This document shows, in pieces, positions 11,873 through 20,800 of a stretch of DNA of 64,000 nt. Both the position numbers and the translations under genes were made by a program. How positions within the stretch are numbered: position 1 is the first letter of the stretch; every line of letters starts with the position of its first letter. The notes beneath the pieces are model-generated. The model was not told the DNA's origin. It saw only the letters and a list, made by a program, of their open reading frames with translations, and ran no database searches. The stretch comes from Amyloporia xantha (taxonomy: Eukaryota > Basidiomycota > Agaricomycetes > Polyporales > Adustoporiaceae): NCBI GenBank assembly GCA_036971615.1, contig JAYKKR010000031.1:186001-250000 (forward strand), in the 5' to 3' direction.

Positions 11873-12111
11873 AAAAAGTGGGTACCGTTCGGCTTCGCGT
11901 CAATGGACTTACTGACATTGACTTCACCTGTACGTATAGATTCTTATTGTTCTGCCTAACCATAATTTCAGGGCTTGAGCCTCGTGCTAGCATTGTTCCT
12001 TCAGCTTTTCAAGACGGCCGTGTTCATTTTATAATTTACCTATTCGTTTTCAGCTGTTTTGTTATCTTCTTTTTATTGTTACAAGTGCTGATTGTTGTTC
12101 GTCCTTGACAG

Positions 12112-13899
12112 CCTTTCACTAACGACTTCCCCCGTGCCGACATCCACCAAATGCTATCACCCGATATTTTACATCAGCTCATCAAAGGAACGTTCAAGGA
12201 CCATTTAGTAGATTGGGTTGAACAATACCTTACACAGAAGCATGGCAATACACGAGCACAAGAGATCTTGGCTGATATCGACAGACGGTAAGTCTAGTAT
12301 CCATAAAAGAGCCGTCTGGACTACTGATTGGTTCACTACAGCATTGCGGTTGTTCCTGCCTTCTCCGGCTTGCGCCGCTTTCCCGAAGGCCGGGCCTTCA
12401 AACAATGGACCGGGATGATTCCAAGGCACTTATGAAGGTATAGTACTCGGATCTTTGTGGCATATGCAGTTCTTATCCTACATTCATGCAGGTCTACCTC
12501 CCCGCAATTGCTGGGCATGTTCCGCGGGACATGGTACGCGCAATTGCGCTTTCCTTGAATTCTGCTACATTGCAAGACGGAATGTACACACGATGAAAAG
12601 TCTGGAAGATCTCGACAACGCTTTGAAACGCTTTCACCAATACCGTCCCGTCTTTGCGTTACATGGGGTTCGCGTTAACGGGTTCTCTCTTCCTCGCCAA
12701 CATTCCCTGCTACATTATCTATTTCTCATTTGGGAATTTGGAGCTCCGAATGGCCTGTGTTCGTCTATTACTGAATCCAAGCACATCAAGGCTGTCAAGG
12801 AGCCCTGGCGACGTTCAAGTCGTTATAACGCTCTCGGTCAGATGCTTCTGACAAACCAACGACTCGACAAATTAGCTGCATCGCGCGTAGACTTCGTGAG
12901 TCGTGGCATGCTGCAAGAACCTCTCTTGGTGGCGACAAACCGTGCTCTAGGTAAATCAGTCTCATTTAGCTTTTAACAAAAATACTTACCTAGAGTCTTT
13001 CAATAAGACCCGGACAATGACAATGCACAACAAGGCGATCAGAATCGCATCATAAACGCGAACACGGCGAACGCTAATGCAAATGCTGCGGCAGGAATAG
13101 ATCATGACAGAGATGATGAGGCTTTACCCGGGCCAACGGTTGAAGGATATGTAACTATGGCGGTGACCATCCGTAAGGGCATTTCATAGTATCCGGGCTA
13201 TCTCTCTGATAAGCGGTGATGTGTAGAGCGGCGCCATGCACGATCAGTCAGCGGTGTTGCCGCCGAAATCAAGCAGCCCAGACTATCGCAATTCATACGG
13301 CGGTTTCTATATGACCAGCTTATGCCGGATGCTGTTATCCCAGGCTCGAAGTAGCTCTGAATCAATGCCCGAATGTCAACAACTCGGAAAGGATCAACAT
13401 ACATTACTCTGCCGCTGCCACATATTTTGCCCCCAGCGATGCGAGCGGCGTTGGTGGAATGCATCGTGAACACCTTCGGGCTTCGCCGCGATGGTTCAAG
13501 GGTGCACCTCGTTTCGATTGCGCAATCCTCAAGCCCAATCTTGACGGCCACGGCGCACCTAGCGGCAATGTTGACATTGCCCGTATTCTTCTATTTTTCT
13601 CGTTCCGTCATCAAAATATCCAGTACAAGTGTGCATTAGTCCGGCACTTCGACTGTATAGGGAACCAGCCAGATGAGGATACGGGTATGTGGGTTGTCAC
13701 TCCAGCTCGCAAAGCTGATCGTTCTCCGAAAATTTGTGTTATTCCTCTTAACCGCATTGTCCGAGCGGCACATTTGATACCAGTCTATGGAACCGCACAA
13801 GTACCGTATGATATGGCCCACTTTTATTCCTTGGATGCCTTCCGCACTTTCTATGTAAACAGGTTCGCTGACCACCACATGTTCGAAATCCTAGGGTAG
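12112..13899 (+). pseudogene. Plavaka transposase, 3' half (damaged)
   Basis: Resumes in phase at [15 protein letters not shown] and contains [20 protein letters not shown], whose Asp is a candidate second catalytic residue, GLRRFPEGRAFKQWTG, ESKHIKAVKEPWRRSSRYN, and the C-terminal IVRAAHLIPVYG and LDAFRTFYVNRFADHH. Introns of normal size occur at about 12288-12342 and 12437-12491. Damage: one base is missing after QWTG (about 12410), the frame slips near 12545-12550, and there are stops around 13228 and 13353. It ends at a TAG at 13897-13899. The damage lies in this half only; the 5' half is open. Confidence 0.75.
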
Positions 13900-14224
13900 C
13901 TTAATGTACTTATGCTGTTTATGATGACTTTCACATTTTATATTACACAGACTGTCTTCGACTGCTTTGTCGGATTTACACTTGTTCCAATTGAATAGGT
14001 ACTTTCGAACTTGCAACGTGCTTTTTGTCTTGTAAATTTCACTTAGTTATTTGTAATACTTTGATAGTATATTGGCAACGTGTTGTCAAGACGAAAAGTA
14101 AATTAAGTCCGCTGCATATATTGTCTTTCTGGTCTTTCTAGTCTTAATGGATTTGTTAAGTACATTAAGACACAATAAGACGGATTTGACATTTGCTGAT
14201 GATGCTCTGAGGTCTCCCAGATAC
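13900..14224. other. AT-rich 3' flank of the transposon
   Basis: No coding signal. AT-rich sequence that would hold the 3' UTR and right end of the Plavaka element. I looked for a CACTA-type terminus and did not find a convincing one. Confidence 0.4.
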
Positions 14225-15019
14225 TCTAGGATGCTCTTAGAGCAGCCTGGGACTAATAGGGTTTTTCCTGATGCAATGCCAGAGTGCATTCGGGCGCGAT
14301 GAATGGTATTTTCTGCGCTGTATTGTATGCCGCTGTCGTAGAGCACGGCCAAGGCCATCCACCCGGCCCAAGGACTGGTAGATGCGTGTCTTCTGAATGC
14401 GCAAGCCATGTCGACGCAGGGTCGCAATCAAGTACCGGATTCCAGATTCGGGCTTTCGCTCCTTGTATGCACGGATAATGAGATCGAGATCGGCGTCAGA
14501 TATCGGGGAATAGTCCCTCCTCAGCCCATATGCACGAAGTTCCTTTCGCACAGTATGGCGGTGAATTCCCAAGATCTTGGCTAAGTTTGATATTGAGATA
14601 TTGCGGCTGGGTGACATGATTTCGGTCAGGTAGGCCTGGTCAATGTGTTTGCGAGGGCGACCAGCATGGCGGCTGTATTCGATAGTTACCGGCGCAATGT
14701 CTACAGTATTGGAGCGATCTCTGAAGGGCAACATGTATGAACTTTCACTATAATAAGATGCCGATTACTGTAGACCTACATTCCATCAGTTTCACGGAGT
14801 GTTGACTCCAACTTGACGATCAGTGAACCGATAGCGAGAGCGGCAGCCTCGATCCAAGCCAATGGGAGGGGCGGGTCCTCATGCATGTCCATTTCCATAG
14901 CTGTGAGGATAGGAAGCATGTCATTGGTGAGTTTGTCGTGATGATAGCGGAGCTGGAGGGGATCAGAATCGTCCAGCCGCAGCAGTTGGGACGCTCGCCG
15001 GTATGCCTCTTCTAGGCAT
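14225..15019 (-). pseudogene. integrase-like (DDE) transposase gene, N-terminal part only
   Basis: Minus-strand remnant of a basidiomycete integrase-core protein. The upstream exon (about 15017-14785) encodes EEAYRRASQLLRLDDSDPLQ and a helical region. A 50-100 base intron leads to HAGRPRKHIDQAYLTEIM and the helix-turn-helix NISISNLAKILGIHRHTVR, then DADLDLIIRAYKERKPESG and RRRKYHS-type RPNALWH. In the family the catalytic core starts right after RPNALWH with an Asp-Gly-His-His motif. Here the reading runs into an inverted-repeat end at 14270, so all catalytic residues are lost. The 5' end is cut by another insertion at 15020. Confidence 0.65.
14258..14270 (+). repeat. orphan inverted-repeat end
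   Basis: The sequence agggtttttcctg, followed by atg, is the same end as the right terminus of the element at 15020-16469. It lies exactly where the integrase-like ORF on the minus strand is cut. No partner end is visible to its left, so it is a solo or truncated end. Confidence 0.5.
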
Positions 15020-16469
15020 CAGGAAAAACCTCCCAAGGTAATTAGTACTATATTATGTGGAAATGTAGCCAAATAAACATAATACCAGTAATTGGGTATA
15101 ATTAGAACCAATTTCTCAGTCATTTTTCTGTATCTGTGCAAAGCTCTCAGATACAACTTTGTAAGATTTGAAAAGTCCAGAATGCATGAGCCAGAAGCAG
15201 AAGCAAAGCCTGTGTAATAGGCAATAGTAGACAATTGATTGTTTGTGGCTTGAGTGATATCCATATAATTTGGGAGTCATTTCACACCAATATACCACAA
15301 TTATACCACAATTAGTCAATAGATATAAGGCTGCTCTATGGAAGCTGCCTATTTTCTCATGTTTAATGCCATATTTTTAAAAGTACAGCTACTATTGTTA
15401 TGTTGCATGACTTGTTGCGGTCACTAATATATTAGCAGTTGAAATCTACACAGAGGACAGAGGGACTTCATCAATTTGTCCGATGCTCGATCACGTGCTG
15501 TGGCTGCCACCATCGGGCCGCGGTCGGAGTTTCAACACGTCATTGGGCAGTACTCGACGGCGTTGCTGCTGTCTCCCAACTACCTCCTACATCACACACG
15601 CCGCATCGTCCGCATCGCGCGCACTGCATCGCATGTACCTCTAACGACACCGACGACGGAGGACACCGCTGCCGCCGCCGACAGACGACTCGCATCAACA
15701 AGGACAATAACGCCGACGGACGACGCTTACAGTGACAACAACGACCACACCGACGACGACGACGCCAACCAATGACGCTGATGATGCCGACACCGACGGA
15801 CGACGAGCGGATGACGACGGACGACGAGCGGACGACGACGAGACGACGACGAGACGACGACGAGACGACGGCAGACGACGACGGCCGACGACGACGGCAG
15901 ACGACGACGACGACGGACGGCGGACATGACGGCGGACGACGGACATGACGGCGGACGACGGACATGACGGCGGACGACGGACATGACGGCGGACGGCGGA
16001 CATGACGGCGGACGACGACGGGACGACACGGATGACGGCAGATGACCGATGACGACCGACGAAGGCAGATGACGACCGACGAAGGCAGATGACCGACGAC
16101 GGCAGACAACTGACGACGATGAGGAGGAGCGATGATGAGGAGAAGCGACGATGGAATGCTTATGATAATAATATGTTGTATATACAGTCAATCAATATGT
16201 ACATTTTGCTATTCAATACTATCCACTGGGAACAAGAATATGAGTAGTAAAGCAGTGCAATATATGAACGAAACATTTGAAACCCATGCGGCTGAATTAT
16301 GGGAAATTTACATGAATAAACTGTGTTTTTCGGGAGGGGGACCGCAGAATCCGCAACAATAGAAGGTAATTCGGGATAATGGCCTGAATGGAGATAATTG
16401 CATCTATTGTCTGAAATTTAGCTACATTATGGTACATTCCTCATAAATTACACTGGGAGGTTTTTCCTG
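15020..16469. mobile_element. 1450 bp non-autonomous inverted-repeat DNA transposon
   Basis: A perfect 16-base terminal inverted repeat, caggaaaaacctccca, at 15020-15035 is repeated inverted at 16454-16469. Similarity continues inward for about ten more bases (gtaatt on both ends). Both ends are flanked by AT (catCAGG and CCTGatg), which could be a 2-base target duplication or part of the repeat. No transposase is encoded. The AT-rich arms surround a GAC satellite. It interrupts the integrase-like remnant. The superfamily is undetermined. Confidence 0.75.
15640..16130. repeat. GAC/GACG satellite with 19-base higher-order units
   Basis: About 490 bases built from gac, gacg and ggac words. At about 15920-16015 a 19-base unit, catgacggcggacgacgga, repeats about five times. 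Further right the unit changes to gacgaccgacgaaggcagat. The strand bias is complete: the other strand would read (GTC)n. Open frames across it are Ser/Arg/Val or Asp/Thr runs produced by the repeat and are not genes. Confidence 0.85.
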
Positions 16470-16720
16470 ATGACTAATCGCCTAGAAGCATTGCGGATAT
16501 TTGCTGACCAAGCAGCATGTATTGGGGCCAGTGGAAGAGGGGGGAATGGACGAAGCATGTCGGCAATAGGATAGCTAAGTAGTGCATGCGTAGGAGTACA
16601 ATATCGACCAGGGGTGCAACAAGACAGGCGGCGTAGGCACTGTACCCAATTCGGGAAATAGCCGCGGCGGCGCAGCCGAAGTCAGTTCTTGCGTTCAGTT
16701 GTCTCAGCCCCTTGAGCTCA
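16470..16720 (-). pseudogene. probable 5' continuation of the integrase-like remnant
   Basis: Minus-strand reading from about 16563 gives MLRPFPPLPLAPIHAAW and SANIRNASRRLV right up to the transposon end at 16470. It may be the first exon of the integrase-like gene cut by the 1450 bp insertion. The frame does not rejoin simply across the insertion, so this is a weak assignment. Confidence 0.3.
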
Positions 16721-16781
16721 CATCAGACTTCCCTTGTCCTCATTGCACCAAAACAACAGCCATACATCTATATTCTACTCC

Positions 16782-17841
16782 ATGAGTCCACATGTGAACA
16801 CCAAAGAATCACCTCTTTCAAAAGCCGAACCCATCCACTCTTCAGACTACTATTTTCCCGACGGCGATCACTTTTGTCAGGTGAGTCAGTCCCAACGAAT
16901 GGATCTGTGAAATAGCAAGTTCAGCAACAATTGAATTGTAAAATGACCAGGTTGGAAACACTCTATACAAGCTTCACAGCAGTGTCATGCAGAAGAGAGG
17001 AATCGAGCTGTGGGGGGATATGTGCATGCTACCAGCAGGACAGCTGTCTGACGGGATATGTGAGGCCAACCCGACGCGGCCACCTCAGGTTTCAGTGCAG
17101 GAATTCGAGTACTTACTTGAGTACATCTACGGAGAGTGCGTCTGATACCCACATTGTTCCAATTTGAATTTATCTAACAATAATATCAATTTTAGATGGA
17201 AAGAACCACCGTATGAACAGGAATGTCTTATCGCCGTGCTGAAAGTAGCATCACAGTGGGGAGCTCCAAGTGCACGCAAATGGGCCATCTATTACCTTCA
17301 ACAGATTGAAGGCCAAATTCGTCCTGCACTGCGACTTCGACTGGCCCGCCTGTTCGATCTCCCAAATTGGGTCAGACCGGCTTTCCGTCAGCTTGTCTCA
17401 ACCCCTCTCAAGGATTTCACCGATGAGGAACGGAAGTGGTTAGGATGGCCGACTCACAATCTAATAGGGCGCGTTCGGGAAAGTTCCGAGCTCCTGCGAA
17501 AGACGATCGCCATTGTACCGCCGAAAATTGACCACCTGGCATGTGACGGCTGTACCAATCATAAACAATGCATTCGCGTATGGTCCGAGAGATGGCTGCA
17601 GAAAATCGGCAAACAGTTATTGCATCCGGATCCATATCTCGCACTGAGCCTCATGAGCGGGCCCGAAGAGGTGATGAAACTCACCCTTGATGGAATGACA
17701 GTAGGCTGTCGGGAGGCAGCTGTGGGGTTGGTCATGGACTCAGGAGCATTTGGGGAGGAGGAGCGTATTATCGACAAAGCTATTGAGCTCCAAGCAAGCT
17801 ATGCGCTCGAAATGCGCGACGATCCCTTGATGAAGGTCTAG
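16782..17841 (+). CDS. BTB/POZ-domain protein (Agaricomycete expanded family)
   Basis: Three exons in phase: 16782-16880, 16951-17135 and 17196-17841, giving 309 residues. The N-terminal 100 residues read as a BTB fold: HSSDYYFPDGDHF, then VGNTLYKLHSSVMQKRG and EFEYLLEYIYGEW. The C-terminal two thirds are helical with a Cys cluster, HLACDGCTNHKQCIRVW. BTB domains dimerise and often serve as adaptors or transcription cofactors; no specific partner can be inferred. Mushroom-forming fungi carry large families of such genes. The frame is intact and introns are of normal size. The start was chosen because it gives the usual short lead into the BTB fold. Confidence 0.75.
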
Positions 17842-20800
17842 AATACGTCCTTTACTAAATTTATTAGCTTCACTGTATCTCGTAGGAGCGATGGCATCGA
17901 AGAGACGTACGGTGTATCCTGATTGTTCTGTTTGCCTTCGTCGATCGCAGATGGCCACCGTGCGCGTGCGTGCGCATGTCGCCCTCGCCGTGCGCACGGT
18001 TCTTGCCGCCGTGCGCGTGCGTGATACTCCTGGATCGTGCGTGCGCGACACCTCCCGCGCGCGTGCGTCCCCGCAGTGTGTACGTGCGGGCAAGTAAAAC
18101 GAGGTTTCTTGTAAAACGAGTTTCTCTGTTGATAAGGCATGTACAATCGCCGTGCGCGAAGAGGCGTACACGTGATTCTGGCGCGCGACATGGCCGCGCG
18201 GGGGAAAATAATTAATGTACACTTTGAACGGCATACCCGCTGGCTATAATCCCAACGTCGTGTGCCATTCAATATGCAGTCTCATGTCAACTTCAAGGCT
18301 ATCACTGCATAGATGTAGCCCCAACGAGACGGACGGACGGTTGTCGAGTAGAAGCTAAGGAATCGAGAAGTACACCAACCTACAGATAACATGGCTGATG
18401 ATGCCCGCACCCGGCTATGGGACGGACTAGTAGCATGTGGTCTGTAAGTATAAGATCAGCTTCAGGACCCAGACAAACGATCGCTCGGTATATTGCACAT
18501 AGGCAAAGATTTCCCGAGCATATTTTCGAATTCCATACAAACCCAACACCATGCACTGTGAGAATGCCGTGGAATGTGAGATGACCCGTTGCTCACTTGG
18601 TCGTCGAGCACAGCTCTGCACTGTATGCGGGCTCGTGGGCCGACACTGGAAATGTCGGCAATGCCCATCCATAGGTACCGGGCTTGCACAGGTTCTCGCA
18701 GCTCAATGGCTGGACAGAGTACAGCAATCCTGCGAGTTCTCCCTTTGCTCATATGTAAAACATGGCGGATATGGACGCAACCTCATGTCTAATACCAAGG
18801 GTATCTGTATTATGAATACGCTTGATTCCGTGCCGCACAGTGGCTATGTACATACTTCGCAGGCGATTACATCTAAGAGTGGTTTGTCAGTCTAGAAGTA
18901 TGATGGGTGCGAAAATTACTGAGCGAGCAATATATGCACAGCACTCAAAGCTTTCACTGTTCCGAAGAAGGAACACTACTCTGAACTTATAGCGTGCTAT
19001 GTTGGGAAACGCACTGCAGTGCGTAGTGGCGTCGGAACACCGCGCATTTCCAGCCGTGTTGCGCGCCCCTGGAAAAGCACAGTCGGTTGGCAGTCGGTAT
19101 GGACATTTGCACTGCCGACTGAGACTTCCCCCGGGCCCTGAATATTTATGCATCATCGGACTGTCAAATACAGCTGTCAAGTGTGGTACAACCCTGATAC
19201 AGCTGCCAAATGACGACCGCAAAGCTTGAGACTGTGCGAGCGTACTTCGGATGTAGTAATACAAATAACACCTGCCTATTTTCAGGTGGAAACAAGACAG
19301 CCTTTTTGAGGTCTAGCCGGGTTCCCGTACGGTGAATTGTTCCGATGTGTCAAGCTCACCATGCGAAATAAAAATGGTCCGATATGTAGGACTTGGGCAA
19401 CGCTGGACCTTCCTCGTCGCCTTCAAGCAATGACCTGCGCCTTGGCACCAAGCACCAATCTACAGGCCCACATTCGTAGAGAATCAAATTTTCGGCATGA
19501 CTTTGTGAACTTGCGAGCTGCAACTAAGAGATCTAGTATGTTGGCTTTGCGTGAATTGTCGTGGCGGTGAGCGAACAGTGCCAGTCTTCACGCCACCTGC
19601 ATATAGTGAACGGTCATCCTTTACGATATCGATAATGAGAGCTGGGCTGGATCAAGAGAGCAGCGCACAAATGGACTCACCTTACTCGCCTTCCTCTGTG
19701 AATTTGGCAGGATATTTCGTTCCAATCAATTTCTGCGATCTCTGGACTGCCTCGGAGCACGCAGCGGCCTCGTTGCATATCACTGCTCAGTTCTGCCATT
19801 AGGACACGAGGCAGGACAATAGAAGTCCGGAGGCAAATAGACCGCTCCGTGTATTCGTCTTCCACACATGTACAATGGCCCTGATCTTCGTGATCCCATT
19901 ATTCCTCATGCCAGCATGCCGTGGTCTCGGAATGGGCTCTGACGACGTTTCCCCTATAACGTCTCCTCATTGAGCACTTGACCCATCTCAGAAAACTGAC
20001 TGGAGCAGAGAATACGAATGCCTGACAACACAGGGCTGAAAGTCTGGCTGCAAAGCACATCGCCAGAAAGCAGAGGCCTATCCCAGACGTACTTCAGGGG
20101 CAGAACGGCAAGCGAGAACATCGCCCTTCACGATGCGATACAGGTTAGCATGCGATGATGAGAGGGGGCAGACGACCCATGCAATGAGCAGCTGTGACGA
20201 CTTTCGCCAATTTAGCGCCTCCCGAGTGTAATAAGTCTAGGCCCGAATTTCGCATGAGAGCGCAGATGGCGTACAATTATGACTCAAGATATCAGGTGCA
20301 AAATCATGTGCAAGGATATCACGGACAATTAGGAATGACAGGGTGAAGAGGGTATCAAACAAGGTGACCATGCAGACCGTATATGCAAGAGGATTCCCTG
20401 TGACTTCTACAATCTGTGCTAAGATGCCGACCACAGTACGAGTCCATGGGTGATCATTGGCCGGTCAATACGGCTACCACGCGCCATTAAAGGTCGATGA
20501 CTCACGCTAATAGTTGACCGCACACGATCCCGATTTAACTGCAAGACTCGTTGACTGATGAGAATGGCGAGGCTAAAGCGGATACCTCGCCAGCTTCTGC
20601 GACTACAGGCTCATGCACAACCAGAATTCAAGTCTCATAGATATTGAAGAGGGAAACACAGGAGGAGACATCCGGAGTATAAAGCCCATACATGTCAATG
20701 AAGGAGGCTTCGTGACAGGACGTTCTGGAAAGCAACACACTGAGTTCTGGCGAAGGATGAGGTTAGTGAACGCAACTGGCCAGCGTATATGTAGGACACA

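Larger units (their letters stand above)
5226..12111 (+). other. giant transposase intron carrying host-gene fragments
   Basis: The donor (gtaagtgag) follows the codons for GDIV and the acceptor (gtccttgacag) precedes PFTNDF. The family sequence reads GDIVPFTNDF without a break, so both splice sites and phase are correct for this 6886-base intron. Normal introns here are 50-70 bases. Inside are, in order, a mitochondrial Phe-tRNA synthetase fragment, an unidentified acidic fragment, a Pro-rich fragment and three clathrin heavy chain blocks, all on the plus strand like the transposase. The clathrin blocks keep their own introns, so they were copied or moved as DNA and not from mRNA. Whether the intron is really spliced out is untested. 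Confidence 0.7.
3078..13899 (+). mobile_element. Plavaka-type (CACTA-like) DNA transposon, minimal extent by its transposase
   Basis: The minimal span runs from the transposase start to its stop; true ends could be wider and may include the divergent gene at 223-2739. I could not find convincing terminal inverted repeats, so the element boundaries are unknown. The family was assigned from long colinear matches to remembered Plavaka transposases, including [74 protein letters not shown] and PLNRIVRAAHLIPVYG. The 5' half of the coding sequence is open; the 3' half has frameshifts and stops, so this copy is probably not autonomous now. A 6.9 kb cargo of host-gene pieces sits inside one transposase intron. 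Confidence 0.8.

Noticed and set aside
3078..13899. TET/JBP-type gene associated with KDZ transposons
   Set aside because: I looked for such a gene near the transposon, as reported for some basidiomycetes, but saw no dioxygenase HxD motif, and the transposase is of the Plavaka type.
15540..16191. Long overlapping open frames of Ser/Arg/Val or Asp/Thr
   Set aside because: They are translations of the GAC satellite in several frames and have no start context, domain or codon signal.
14225..16469. One composite transposon running from the terminus at 14270 to 16469
   Set aside because: The termini at 14270 and 16469 point the same way rather than inverted, so they cannot be the two ends of one element.
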